DNA of 64,000 bases, taken from Amoebidium appalachense (taxonomy: Eukaryota > Ichthyosporea). The notes under the pieces are model-generated. The model had not been told where the DNA came from. It ran no database searches and saw nothing but the letters and a program-made list of their open reading frames with translations. A program made the translations under genes and the position numbers. Positions 11,961 through 47,177 of the stretch are shown here, piece by piece; within the stretch, counting starts at the first letter, position 1, and every line of letters begins with the position of its first letter. The stretch is taken from assembly GCA_963693365.1 (NCBI GenBank), contig CAVNZM010000003.1:1860001-1924000 (forward strand), written 5' to 3'.

Positions 11961-12330
11961 GGTGCGGTGCTCCAAAGAGTCTGTGTCATGCGGTCACCCG
12001 GCATGTGCCTCCGTGCACGTACATAGTGCACGTGCACGTGAACCATGCGCGTGCTGTGGGAAAAGAACGACAAGCTGTTTCAAGATTTATGGCGTAATAT
12101 AATGTACATAGTGTATGAAGGCTTGCGTCACGACATTGGCACGACACGCATGGATCATATGCGTTGGGATTAACACTACCACCTACTGAGGCGGTGTCGA
12201 CGCCACAAGTAGATGAATAACGTCGCACGTGCGGCAACACGTCAGTACGTGTTAGGGATTAACAACATGGTGTCGACAGTTGAAAAAAACCTCGATTGCT
12301 TGGATCCGGAGTAGATCTGGAGGAGAGAGA

Positions 12331-12640
<310 letters not shown>

Positions 12641-12797
12641 CCGGGGGAAGGGTTGATGGGGGGAGAGGGAGAGGGAGGGGAGCAGAACGTGACAGTTGTC
12701 CAAGCCGATTAACCAGAATTAACGAAGTTCCAGTAACACAATTATTATTATCCTATTTGAAATTGATGAATAACTCTGCTGTGTGTGTGTGTGTGTA

Positions 12798-12836
<39 letters not shown>

Positions 12837-13513
12837 CATCGCCCTATCAAAAAAATTATTCTCGGACCATTAATAAGCATGATATCTGGCAAAGTTGCTG
12901 TTGCAAACACGGGTATAATAGTTGTTTGATGGCATTGAATTTGGCTCAAAGAATATTTACTCGAACCGTGAAGTTATTTGATATATATTTGCTTGAGGTG
13001 GTGGTTGGTGAGGGGGAGGGTGGGGAGATGGGGGGGGGGGGGGGGGGGGGGGGAGGGGGGGGGGGGGGGGGGGGGGGAGAAGGGAGGGGAGGGAGGGGGG
13101 GGGGGGGGGGGAGGGGGGGTAAATATGAGAAAAGGCATTGAAGGCATTCAAAAATAATGACATGGAATCTGTGTATCATGTGACACTCAGTGTAGCATCA
13201 CCTAAACGACTGAGCACAAGAATTTATTGGGAGAGAATCTCCCTAAAATCAGTGCAGCCGGTTGATTCTTTACAAATGACTAAAAAACAAAATGTTCTAG
13301 TTTTGATGCAAGCTTCCCTTCCTCCCCTACCGGCTTCCCCTCCGCACATACCTTGATCCTTCCGCCCCCCCGAACCCCCCGCCCTTCCCCCCCCCACCAA
13401 AAAAAAAAAAAAAAAAAAAAAAAAAACATCCACTGCAACAACACCACTCGCGGCACACACATGCACGCATACACACGTGCACACAGACACAGGCGTGCAG
13501 CCTGTAATACATG

Positions 13514-13566
<53 letters not shown>

Positions 13567-14037
13567 CGCGCGCGCGTGTACACAAGTGAAATACACACTG
13601 GCACCAAATACGAAAATAGAGCAGAGTGCGCCACTGAATGTAGACTTGTTGACCACCCGACGTAGGAAAAGCTTCCGGTAACCGTTGCGTGCTGCGCCCT
13701 CCCCCCCCCCCCCCCTTCCGTCCCCCCTCCCCTCCTCCCCTCCCTGTTCCCCACCACCACTACCATCACCACCACACCCTCCTCCCCCATCCCCCCCTCC
13801 CCTCCTCCCCCCATCCCCCCCCCCTCCCCTCCTCCCCCCCACCAAAAAAAAGAAAGAAAGAAAAGCTCAAAAAGAAAGAAAAAAATCAAAAGGGTACTAG
13901 CGCAACCTACTCACCTATTCCAGATATTTACCATGCCATTACATTTTTGGAGGGCTGATTTCAATTGACAGAAGTTTCAGTACGATGTTTGTTCACGTGT
14001 TATGATTACTCTGTAGCACACTTGCGTGCGTTTTTTC

Positions 14038-14333
14038 AAGTGTGTGTGTGGTGTGTGTTTGTGCGCGCTTGTGTGTGTGTGCGCCTGTGTGTTTTTGTGT
14101 GTGTGTTTTTGTGTGTGTGTATTTGTGTGTACACGTGTGTGTGCGCGCACGTCACGTCTGTGTGTGTGCGTGCATGCGTGCATGTGTGCGTGCGTGCGCG
14201 CGCGCGTGTGTATATTTGTGTGTACGGTGTGTGTGTCTGTGTGTGTGTGTGTGTGTGCGTGTTTGTGTGTGTGTGCGTGCGTGCACGCACGTATGTGTGT
14301 GTGTGTGTGTGTGTGACGGTGTGTGTGTGTGCG

Positions 14334-14425
<92 letters not shown>

Positions 14426-14476
14426 CGTGTGTGTGTGTGTGTGCGCGCGCGCGTGTGTGTGTGTGTGTTTGTGTAC
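14038..14476. repeat. (TG)n microsatellite, ~440 bp
   Basis: TG-dominated array with GC-rich interruptions (GCGCGC, GTGCATGC) on the left and an almost pure TG core at 14340-14420. Confidence 0.9.
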
Positions 14477-14876
14477 TTTTGATCAATTATGTTACATGTA
14501 ATAGTGTTTATCGCATGTCATGTGTGTGCTCATTCCAGTACACATCTGTGCGTTAGCTGGGTGTGTGGGAATTCACGTGCATGTACTTTTGGGTAGCTCA
14601 GGCTCAAAGTATAGCAACAAAACTAGTGGTGGTGGTGTGTGTGTGTGTTTGTGTGTGTGTGGGGGGGAGGGGGGTCTGTGTGTTCAATCGGCTCTGTGTG
14701 GGTCAGGATGAACGAACAGGAATCGGCTAAAACCCTGCAAGCAAAGTTTGTAAATTGAAGATGTAAAGTATTCCCAAACTGAATGCACTAAGATTGTTTG
14801 CTGATCACCTTAAGGAGTAAAGGAGAAAAAAATCTTAAGGAGAAAAAAAAACGGTGTGTGTGCATTTTTTTTTGGG

Positions 14877-14913
<37 letters not shown>

Positions 14914-15377
14914 AGGGAAGCATAGTGAGTTACTATGCAGGATGCATAACATAAGGGTTCGTGAGAGGAGATTTAATAAGTTACGTTTTATTTTTTTTTG
15001 AAAAAGGGAAGAGATGCTCTGGTTTTTTTGTAACTATGGCGCAGCTAGCTTTTGCACCGAAAAGTCACCACCCGTGGTGGGATTTAAAAATAGCTAGCGA
15101 TGCACTAACTAGTCACGAATTATAAGTCATAAATCATACGATGTTAGTAGAGGCACATTCTAAGAGTAGGAGCTAGGCCTTGAGGGAACCGCTAGAATTT
15201 CAAGTTATCCCCCCTTCCCCCCTCCCCTACCAAAAAATACCCCCCCCCCCCCCCCCCCCAAGAATTAATATTAGTTTCTTTTCCTTTTTTTTTTTTAAAA
15301 AAAAAAAACGGATACCTTTTCTTCGTTAGAATACAGAACACCTTCAGAGATTTCCTTCTCTAAAATGCAGCACACCT

Positions 15378-16947
15378 TTAAAGAGGGTGCACGACAAACT
15401 TCACCTTGCCCCTGTGATCCTTAACCTTTCCCTTCTTGTCCGTATACTCGAGCTTAACCTCCATCGGTTGTGGCTGGGCTCCAAGCTGCACGGTAGCACG
15501 TGCAGACCCAATCTTGTCATCTTTGCTCAAAGCATCGTAATCGTAGCAGTTAAGGAGCACAGAAACGGATCCGGTCATCTCCTCTGGCGAGAGTTTAAAC
15601 ATGAAGTTCTCGTCATAGTGGGGATTCAGTTTTCCGTGCTTGATCGTGGACGTGCGCACGTGCTTGTTGTTGATGAAAATCGTGACGTATGGGTCAGCCT
15701 TGCCGCCAATACCCAAGAAACCAGGGTCCATTTTCGGGAGATCAGAGGCGGAAACCAACTCAAAGCGTAGCATGCTTGGCCCCTGGAAATTCCAGGCGGG
15801 GGGAGGGGGCGGGGGCACGCACATGGGTGCGTAACCGTTGGGGAGGGGAGCACCACCAAGGTTCATCTGTGCCATTTGTGCTGCGTAGAAGTCCTGAGGC
15901 ACGGGAAGAGGAAGGCTGACAGCGTAACGAGCAGGGTTGGGTGCAATGATAACGGGAACGCGCAGGCGACAATCCTTGCCCATGGAAACGTCAAAGCGCA
16001 CCTTTGCAACGTGCGAGATTTTCATCTCTCCGTTCTTGGAATGAAGGGAGGTGGAGGGGGGCTCGACGGTTTGGGGGATGGGGAGCGCAAACTGGAGCGT
16101 GCGGTGCTCGCCGGGCGCAATCTCAAGAGCACGGAGTTGAGACGAGCTCGATCTTGTTCTTCACCATCTGAACCGACTTGGTGTCTCGGTTAACGTTGGG
16201 GTAGCAGCACTTCTCAACGAGGGTGATCTCTGCCGACTGAAGCATGGACGAAGTTTTGTTGTGCACGTTTGCTGTGATGTTGATCACCTGCCCCTCCATG
16301 TAACAGTAGGCGTCGCAGCGGGCCTCGGCCTCAATCTCCCCACCAAAGAGGCTGTTCTTGTCGTCCTTCTTCATGGGAGGGGCGGTGGTGAGTTGCTCAT
16401 AGGTGGGGCGGCGACCCATGATGTCAACATCGCGGTTGTTTGACTTGACCTTCACGTGGAAACCGTGGTATTTCACCTTGACTTTGAGCTCGTATTTGCA
16501 GAACTGGTTGTTGTGGCGGTCAATGCTGAAAGAATCACACAGGGTGTCATTGAGCTGGTAGCTGATGGGGTAGCGGAGGATGTACATGCCATCTTTCCCG
16601 GGCGCAACCATGGGGCAGGGCTGCAGGGGAGCAACGACAAACTTCGTTTTCTCCTTCAGCCATTTCTCCTTCTCGTTTTCGATCGTGACGTTGTTTTCGC
16701 TGTCCGTCTTGAACCCGTGTTCGAGGAACTTTCCCTTGAGAAGGAACTTGATAAGTGCGGTGGGGTTGGGTGGGAGGTAGCGGGTGTAAACGTCGACGTA
16801 ACCGTGAAGGTAGGAGCCTGCCTCGAGGTTTTTCAGAGCGCTCTGTTTCCCTGTGTTGATATCATCGATACCGTTAATGAGGAGAACGGCCTTGCCCTCC
16901 GTGTAGGACTTGATGGCCTTGCCAATCTTGCCTGAAAACTTTCCCAT
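15378..16947 (-). CDS. Arrestin-C2 protein, copy 2, with 5-nt frameshift
   Basis: Paralogue of 10132-11706 over its full length, also intronless. Reading from the ATG at 16947, the arrestin part is intact to about residue 270. The frame then breaks just after the IELVS motif near 16142: five nucleotides present in copy 1 (CAAGA between GTCTC and AACTCCG) are missing. The next frame continues the homologous sequence (LRALEIAPGE) through the C2 domain to a stop at 15378. Either a fresh pseudogene lesion or an assembly error; no other damage is seen and the upstream TATAAAA is present. A tiny intron cannot explain it, because bases are missing rather than added. Confidence 0.85.
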
Positions 16948-17047
16948 TTTCTCCGGTTTTGTCTTTCTGTTACAAGAAGATGTGGTGTGTGTGTGTAAAT
17001 TTGTGTTGCTCGCTTGAATGATGTAAACACTGGCTCTTTTTCACGGG

Positions 17048-17054
17048 TTTTATA
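17048..17054 (-). promoter_or_regulatory. TATA box of arrestin-C2 copy 2
   Basis: TATAAAA on the minus strand about 100 bp upstream of the start codon, matching the arrangement in copy 1. Confidence 0.55.
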
Positions 17055-17059
17055 CTCTG

Positions 17060-18145
17060 CGGTGTCTATAGGCTTTAGGTCGGTGCGTCATTGGCCTTCC
17101 TGAGCCACACCGAATCGTATCCGGAAACTTTCAAGGTATCAAGGAAAGTCCTGCATGGCCATGGCGGGGCTGGCATTTATTATTGCTTATTATTAAAAAC
17201 GAGTATGCACAACTTGAATAAGTGATTATATATATAAAAGTGCTTGAAGACAGCTGTTTTACATTTAAATTACTTTTATTTTCCTGATGTTGTGGCTATC
17301 TGTTACATTATTTGTCATATTGGAAGGGCAGTTCTTAGATAAAAAATAAACCTGGCATCAGGATAACTTGAAGTTGCTCCAGTCTCAGCTCTTTTGAATT
17401 TTTTATCGATCATTTGATCAGGTCCAAAGTTTGTACGATTGGATAATAACTCGCGCACTTACCATAAATGGCTATAGATAAGAAGTGGGTGCCGTTTAGA
17501 CCAATCGGAAGAGGGTGCGTGATCACAAATTTGAATCTGCGAACGGGTTCACGCTTTTGGACCTGTGTTTTTTGAGAACATGCGAGGAAACGAAGGAAAA
17601 AAAGAAGCCTCGCGTTTTCCTGAATTATATCAGTATAATCGGAACAAATTTTATTGATTCATTATGTAGGTTATGAATTGTGCGGGAAATACACAAGGGC
17701 CTTAAAAATTACAAGTAACACTTCAAACCTGCATTCAAAATCATCAGTAACGTTGACACGCGTCAATTTTGGCCACAATAATCACCGAGTCCTCTTGTGT
17801 GTGCAAATGTGCGTGAGCCTGAGGTGCCGTGCACATGCCACAGTGTCCCACGTAAAATATGTGTCCGTGAGCAATACCGTAGATCTTTTGAGCAATCACG
17901 TTTTTCCATTCCGTGCAATTCCCGTGTCACATGATGGCCCAGCCTGATGACTTTATGGCTATTGTCCGGCCCCCCGCCCCCCCCCTCGCGCGGCCTCAAG
18001 CTCAGGGCCTACCCCAAAAATATAGCTATAGCTAATGACCAGTAGGCTGGGCCACACACACACACATGTACACACGTACACGTACACACACGCACACACA
18101 CACAATCACACACTCATGTTTACCCACACACCCACCGGTGGCCAT

Positions 18146-18190
<45 letters not shown>

Positions 18191-18799
18191 ACACCCACAC
18201 CCACACCCACACACACACTTTCTCTCTCTCTCTCTCGGTGTGCCGATCTATTTGCAGTGTAAATATCAACCTGTGATCATACATAAAAGCTACAACCCAA
18301 AACGCAAAAAACCGTTACATTTACATCAATAGCTGTCTTCAGCTGAGTACGTATACGTTTTTTCATAAAATCACAAGATACCCCCCCTCCCCCCCCCTCC
18401 CCGCGGCCAAAACCCTCTGGCAAATTTCAAACGCATGTGAGGAATCAAAAGACTCCGTAAAACGGAAGAAGAAAACGAGAAAAATCGAATACGCACTAGA
18501 TTCATTAACATCAAGCGAAAGAGAAGGCGTCACTGATCAAAAAAGGAAGAGCGGGTGTGCGAGAGAGAGGTACCGTATGAACAAAACGACATGGAAAAAC
18601 ACACCACAAGCCCGCAAAGTCAAAAATGGAAATCCCACACTCACACTGGAGTGCTGGGCTCAGATGCACTAACCCTAATTAAGATCAGCAATGCCTAATA
18701 TCAAGACAGGAAAAGCATTCTGCTCTACATAAATGTAAAAAGCACCATAGACGCAAAACCCCCATCTGTGTGTGTGTGTGTGTACGTGTGTGTGCATGT

Positions 18800-18834
<35 letters not shown>

Positions 18835-18962
18835 CGCGTGCGTGTATGTGTGTGTAAGCAAACACACAAACACACGTGCAGACACGCACATCCTGCCTCA
18901 AAGCTGTTCCTATTGCGTGTTGGAGGTATCCCGGGGTTGTCACGATCCATTAAAAATCACTA
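17060..18962. other. Intergenic region arrestin-C2 copy 2 / ZC3H14-like gene
   Basis: Mostly unique sequence with a C run of about 40 nt at 18149-18190, a short (CA)n on each side of it and a (TG)n at 18770-18850. Includes the block at 17430-17525 that resembles the region upstream of copy 1. No exon recognised. Confidence 0.5.
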
Positions 18963-31669
<12,707 letters not shown>

Positions 31670-32589
31670 GGTGAATAGTGGGTGTGGGTGATGGTGATGA
31701 TCTTTGACTTATTTCGGTTGTACGCAGACAGCTGCGTAAAAGAGGTTTGTACAGGTGTGTAAAAGTAAACGATTAAAAGGAGGTATGGACACAAAAGCTT
31801 TTGATGCTACTTTAGGTCACAAAAGGTTTATCGTGCTATAAAAATTTACGACTTAGCAGGAGTGGACGAAAAGAATATCACAAAAAAACGGGAGGCCAAC
31901 TTGCTGTTGCTTAGTGGGGCAAAAAAAAGAAAAGAAAGAAACAAAAGTTCGACCGCAAAATGAAACTAGACGGGGTTGGCGCTAGAGAACACTAAAAGAA
32001 GACCAAGAAAGGGGGCTAAAGAAATGTATAATGCAGAAAAAAACAATCTAACTAGTCTGTCACACACACCAGCGTGAAGCGCTGGAAAACTTCACGAAAC
32101 TTTTGTGTCTATCCCCGCGGCCGCCGGCGCTCTCAGTTTTAGTGGAAAAAATAAAGCCTAAATTGCGTAGACCCGATGAGATTACACCAAAAAGCACGTG
32201 CGGCCAATTGATGACGTCATCCTGTGGTATCTCTGCACTGAGTCAACGGTGTACGCGTGTGCGTGTGTTGTGTGTGTGTACATGTATGTGAGCGTGTGTG
32301 TTAGTGAATGTGTGTGTGTTTTATGTGTGTATGTGTGTGTGTGTGTACATGAGCGTGTGTGTGTATGTATTTGTGTATTTGTCTCTGTGGGTGTGTGTCT
32401 TGTGCATGCGTGTACACGTACACGGTGTGTGTGTGTGTGTGTATGTGATTGTGCATGCGCGATCTCGTGCCGGTGGCCGGGTTTACATACACATGTGCGG
32501 TGTATGAGTGCGGGTGTATGCTATAAAATGTCCAAGGTACCATTTGAGCAAAGCTCACACCGAAAAAAAAAAGGGGGACGCCGGGGAAA

Positions 32590-32628
<39 letters not shown>

Positions 32629-33272
32629 CTCCCCCTGAGCTTCTTTCCAGAATTTTATTCTTTGTATACTTATAACTCCATCCATAGTGGAGCCGACAAA
32701 GTAATTGTTTTTACATTATAAATACCCCCCAGTCGCTGGCAAATTAAGCAATGTTTCATTCATACCGATCAAAATATCCCCAACCCATATATGGGAAACT
32801 GTACAGACAAACCCCCACGATGGGTGTTTCTTTTAGGTATTCGGGTCGGGCCAGACCCGAGTGTGATATATGCAATATGATTGGCTCGGTGCGCATCAAA
32901 CAGCATTTGGCCCGACCCGAGGACCAAAAAGCGGTGACCATAATCTGCCTAAAAGAAACCCCCTTAACCCTTACGCACACACACGTACATGATATTATAC
33001 TTCAAGGCAGCAAGTTGTGCATACAAATAGAGACAATGGGAACCCGGGCAGGAAGGGGCGTGGTGTGTGTGTGCGTGTGTGTTTGTGTGTGTGTGTGTGT
33101 GTGTTGGGGGGGGGGGGGGGGGGGGGGGAGGGGGGGAAGGTCGTGTGCCGTGCAAAAAAAAAAACAAAAAAAAACAGCGATTACCGTTGTGCACGTGAGT
33201 GAGTTGTGTAAAACAAGACCATGAAACAATAAACCACTGAGAAATGGCCAGGGGAGAGACGGGAAAAAAAAA
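31670..33272. other. Intergenic region ZC3H14-like / ZDHHC
   Basis: Lies between the start codon of the ZC3H14-like gene and the stop of the ZDHHC gene. Contains unique A/T-rich sequence, a TG-rich patch at 32250-32450, G runs near 32590 and 33105, and a small foldback at 32826-32959. No exon recognised. Confidence 0.55.
32826..32959. repeat. Small foldback with 12-nt terminal and 13-nt inner inverted repeats
   Basis: Terminal arms GTTTCTTTTAGG (32826-32837) and its exact reverse complement at 32948-32959. Inner arms TCGGGTCGGGCCA (32841-32853) and its exact reverse complement at 32908-32920. A local hairpin TCGGGTC/GACCCGA sits at 32841-32860. MITE-like; no coding capacity. Confidence 0.75.
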
Positions 33273-42427
<9,155 letters not shown>

Positions 42428-43361
42428 GGATGCTGCTTATTTTGTGCTTAGTAAAGCACAGATCTAAATGTGCAGTTGAGGAATCGGTCAGCCTTCAAGT
42501 GGTGCACTTCAGCAATGGCCACTTTTTGGTATAATCCTCCTGCCTGGATTCTTTTCTTGTGCTCAGAGGTGGTAATATCGGAATATGGTCTTAGCAAGAG
42601 TATGGTGGTGGCGTTCTTTTTACCTAATTGGTTAATCATTCAAAGCACAGATCTACCTCGTGTGAGGTAACAGGAAATGCAGAAATGTTGTGTTATGACA
42701 ATTTGGCACAGTGCAGAATGAGTGAAAGGCGAGCTCTAGAGCTGAAAGGAAAGCCAGTAACGCTGTTTTGTGTTGTATAAATGTCTATTTCAAGCCACCA
42801 TGAAAAAGCTCAGATCCACAACATCAAGCATTAAAAGAGTGAACTCCAGCGAGTCCAGCTGGGAGAACGGTTCTTCCTGGCCCTATGTATAGCGTAGTCT
42901 TGTAGCCGTAGACTCGCTATCAACTACGTCATTTTTTGTATTATAAATTATAGCATAGAGGCACACAGGACAGCGAGGTCTTTAGACTAACTGAAACGTT
43001 TGCGCAAAGCTTACGCATACGTGGCTAAAGCAATCCCTCTGTCGAAGTAACTTTTCTTCAAGGACGGAAAAGCTTGTTGGAAAACAATTAGAGCTTGCAT
43101 GTAGGAAGAGCTGGTTATTGTGCATGCATTAAAGCTACACACGCATGCTTTTATATTAGTTGCTTGCTATCTAGTATATAGAGCTACAAAGATAGTGGTC
43201 CCTTTAAATGACTACTGGTCCCAACCTTTTTCGTAGTAATTTTTTTTTTGGTAGTTTTGTTCTGAGGAAACAACGAACTTTGTTCGCTCACTTGAGTCAA
43301 AGTGTGCAGAGTAATTTTTACACAAACAATTTATTTGCGTTTTCTGTGAGGAAATGTTGAG
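42428..43361. promoter_or_regulatory. Divergent promoter region of ZDHHC and CDK9-like genes
   Basis: 934 bp between two start codons pointing away from each other. It is unusually free of homopolymers and microsatellites compared with the rest of the window. Contains A/T-rich patches (ATTATAAATTATAG near 42945, TTTTATATTAG near 43150), but no single convincing TATA box can be assigned to either gene. Confidence 0.5.
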
Positions 43362-45162
43362 ATGTCTTTAAATAGGATTGTTCTTTCTCCCTCCTACCGG
43401 AGGCTACCCCACCCACAACCACCAGACAGGGTTCGTGATGCAGCCCATTACTCTAAGATAGAAAAACTGGGCGCTGGGACATTTGGGGAGGTATGGAAGG
43501 CAAAATTTCCAGGCACCAAAACAGATGACTTTGTCGCTCTGAAGAAAATCCTAGCGCTAAATGAGAACATGGGAGGCGTGAAAGACGAGGGGTTTCCTAG
43601 AACATTCCTTCGAGAGATAAAAATTCTCAAGGAGTTGGATCATGAAAACATCCTTTCCATCAGGTCTATGGCGGTGACGGCAAATTCTGTCTACCTCGTT
43701 TTTGAATTCATGGACCATGACCTTTCCGGATTAATCAAGGCGCACGGGCACACGTTCTCCCTACCGCAGATCAAGTCCTATTCTAGGCAGATGTTTGAGG
43801 GACTGGTTTACCTACACAGACACAACATTCTACACCGTGATTTGAAGAGCTCAAACATCCTTCTCGACAACAAGGGGGTGCTGAAACTGGCCGACTTCGG
43901 CCTTGCACGCTACGCACACGAGTCGAAAATTTCCGTTTCGGACTTGACGGAAAAACGAAAACATCAACCCCCCCTCACTAACAAGGTAGTCACCCTGTGG
44001 TATCGCGCGCCTGAACTACTTCTTGGTGCGATACGGTATGATGACAAGATTGACATGTGGGGTGCGGGGTTAATCGTCGCGGAGATGTTCACCACGAAGC
44101 CGTTTTTCCCGGGGAACTCCGAGGCCGAACAGTACGAACTAATATGCGAAACATGCGGGTCGCCGGACAACGGAACGTGGCCGCACGTCGACAAATTGCC
44201 ATGTTTCAACATGTACGCGGCAAACAAGAAGAGGCTGAGGCGAAACGTCAGAGACACGCTCATCTCCCGCGCCATCAAGGGGATTCCTCCAGATGCGGTG
44301 GACATGATCGACAAATTACTTTGGATGGACCCTGCACGGAGGCCAGACGCAAACAGAATTCTCGACCACGATTTCCTTTGGGTGGAGCCCGAGCCCCTCC
44401 CGGCTGCGTTCATGCCAACCTACCCATCCACGCACGAGTACACGGTACACAAGATCAACGTCGCGGAGCATCCGTCGCAGAACATGCCCATTCCTCGCGC
44501 CCCGGCACCGCAGATGCACAGTGCGCGCTCGAAGCACAACAGACACCAATACAGGGGGGGTGATGGGCAATACCACCACGACAGACATGGGAGAGATGGG
44601 AACAACTGGGGCGGAAGGGGGGAGGGGGCGGAGGTGGAAGGCACGGTGGGGGAGGGGGACACAACAGGGGTGGGGGGGAGGGCATGAGGGGGGTCCGGAC
44701 GCGGGGGGTGGAGGGGGACCGCAGAGAAACAGAGACAGGAGGTATGGGAGGAGCCACAGTCGGCAGCAGCAGCCGTTCGGAAATCGGGGGCCGGGGGGGC
44801 CGGAAAATGGGGTGGGGGGGGCCATGGGAGAACAACCCGCACCGTTTGGGGGTTCCTTGGAGGTGAATTTCTTGGACGAGGACGGGAAATTGAAACCGCG
44901 CCCACCCGGGGAGGGACTTTTGCCCCTACCGCCCCATTTCGTGCCTCAACCGATAATGGGTGGCGGGGGAGGGGGCGGGGGAGGGGGTGGGGGGGTGAAA
45001 TGGGGAGGTAATAGGGGTGATAGAAGTGATAGAGGGGAGGGTAGGGGGAGAGATGGTGGAAGGAGAGGACACTCGGATGGGGAGAGGGGGGACAGGGGGG
45101 AGAGGGGGGGCAAGAGGGAGAGAGAAGAGGACGGACAGAGGGAGGATGGGGAGGTGGTTTAA
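43362..45162 (+). CDS. CDK9-like (P-TEFb/Bur1 type) kinase, frame shift in tail
   Basis: Intronless cyclin-dependent kinase of the transcription-elongation class, which phosphorylates the RNA polymerase II tail. P-loop GAGTFGEVW near residue 37, lysine in VALKK near 61, helix-C motif GFPRTFLREIKIL (PITALRE position, altered), HRDLKSSN, DFGLAR, activation loop LTNKVVTLWYRAPELLLG, and C-lobe IDKLLWMDPARRPD ending in HDFLW. Resemblance is greatest to CDK9, with CDK12/Bur1 next. The kinase frame stops at 44687 in a G-rich tail. The frame offset by one base stays open from there to 45162 and carries real-looking protein (SLEVNFLDEDGKLKPRPPGE), then a Gly/Arg/Asp/Glu-rich end. The tail was therefore probably meant to be continuous, about 600 residues, with a one-base error or mutation between about 44600 and 44690. 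Confidence 0.88.
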
Positions 45163-45554
45163 GGTAGTTGAAGGTGACCTTGTTCTGTCTCTCGCTTCTT
45201 TCTGTCCCTGTCTCTCTCTTCCCTCTCTCTCTCTCTCTTTCTCTCTCGTCCTCCCCCCTCCCTCCCTCCCTCCCTCCCTCCCTCCCCCCCCCCCCCCCCC
45301 CTGTCCTCTCTCTCCCTCTACCCTCCCCTCCTCCCCCCTCCCCCCCCCCCCCCCCCCCCCCTCTCCCCCGGTTGTTGGCTATGCCTATACGGTCAGTATT
45401 CCCCGGGGTGTGTGAATGAAATGTATTGATGTAAATGTCCTAATTTTAATCAAGAATTTGACGGTGTATAATCTTATATTTATTTTCTTTTCCATTCCTT
45501 TCTTTTCTTTTCTTCTTCGTTTCTGTTTCTTTCGGTTTCGTGGGCGAACACCCA

Positions 45555-45585
<31 letters not shown>

Positions 45586-47177
45586 TTGTGTTGACTGATG
45601 AGATGGATTTCTGTCGTTCACCTTAAAATTTTTAAAACTAAATTTATACCGACTAATAACAACGGTGCGAACACAATGTACATAGTCACCGTCATAGCTA
45701 TATGCACGACCGTCTGATAGTTCAAACTAAGCTGTATAACGAAGCAATGCGCGAAACCTGCAAGAAATACAGGCGTTATTCTCATGAGCAAAGTTCAAGT
45801 TCAAGAAAGGTTTAAAATTTTTGTATTTGAATGTGTGTGGGCTGTGTGGGCGAACAAAAGGGACCAAGTGCACAATGTCATCCGTGTTTGTTTACACATT
45901 TACATACATTCCTGCTGATATACTTCATGTACACATGCTTGCGTTCATACTCCACGCATACACACCTATTTGTAAACTCTCTTACATTCATACATGCGTT
46001 ATATGCCTAATGGATACATACCTACTTATATGCTTTAATACATACATACATGCTTGTATACCTTTATCCTTGCACGTGTGCGCAAGCTCAAGTACTTTTA
46101 TGCATACACTAAGTTTACGAGTGTTATGCACGTGTTATGTTGTGCATACGTATCACTTAATCTAATGCTTACGTACATACACGCTTCAAAAAAAATAAAA
46201 AAAATAAGATTTGTCATTTTGTGTGCGCATGATGTGCCTTGCGAATTTAACCCCGACCCAGTTTTTCCCCCTGCCCCGCCTCTCTTGCCCAACTATGTAT
46301 GATCAGATGAACAATTTTATTTACCCCCCCCTCTTGACCATACCTCTCCTATCCATAGATCTCTATCCAGTATAATCTAGAGAGACGGGGGTTTGGGGGA
46401 TCCCACATGTATGCTTTGAGTGCTGTCTCCCTGCGGCCTTTCTAACATACCTTGTATGTTGCCGCAGGCGACAGTCACTAGACAAAGTTTGATCGCGCGT
46501 GTAATCGGATCTGATTTACGAGGCACAGCGGCTTTTTAACCTAATGAGATTTACAGTTTGCTTTGAAAATTTTAAGCACTCCGATTGGTCATTACATAAG
46601 GCGATCTGATTGGTCATTACAGCCAGAAGGACTTCTCCGGAGACGTCCCGCAGCGTCGTAGGCCGCCCCGGCCACTTGCGTAAGCCAGCGGGTACAAAGC
46701 CTTGGAGACTAACTGGGCGTCATGGTTTTCAAAGTTTATTAAATAACAGTCTATATTTATAATGATTCAGCGACACTGCACACTGCACACTGCAAACAGC
46801 GATCAAACTTTCACAACTTCAAATTAAAGAACCCCCCACCCCACATGCCATTTACCTCTACATACCCCACATCCAGAATGAACACATTCGTCAAACCCCC
46901 GCAACAATGCCACCAAATCTTCAGCACCCACAAATGGAACAAGAAAGCATTCAAGATTGTCAGAGAGAAAGGTATTGTAAATATAAAAAAAAAGAAAAGA
47001 GAGAAGGAAGAAATGAAGGAAAGAAGGAGGGGAGGGGAAAAAAAACACACGGAAAAAGCTTAGAAAGAACAAACCAATTCGATCAACACCTATTTACGAC
47101 GTGGCTTTTGCACTTTAAATAATTCACCTACAGAAAGAAAAAAAACAAGCAAAAACAAACAAACAAACAAAAACCCT
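45163..47177. other. Convergent intergenic region CDK9-like / GPCR
   Basis: Begins with a homopyrimidine tract (45190-45370), then a G run at 45556 and mostly unique sequence. Contains the word GATTGGTCATTACA twice, at about 46583 and 46608, 25 bp apart. No exon recognised. Confidence 0.5.
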
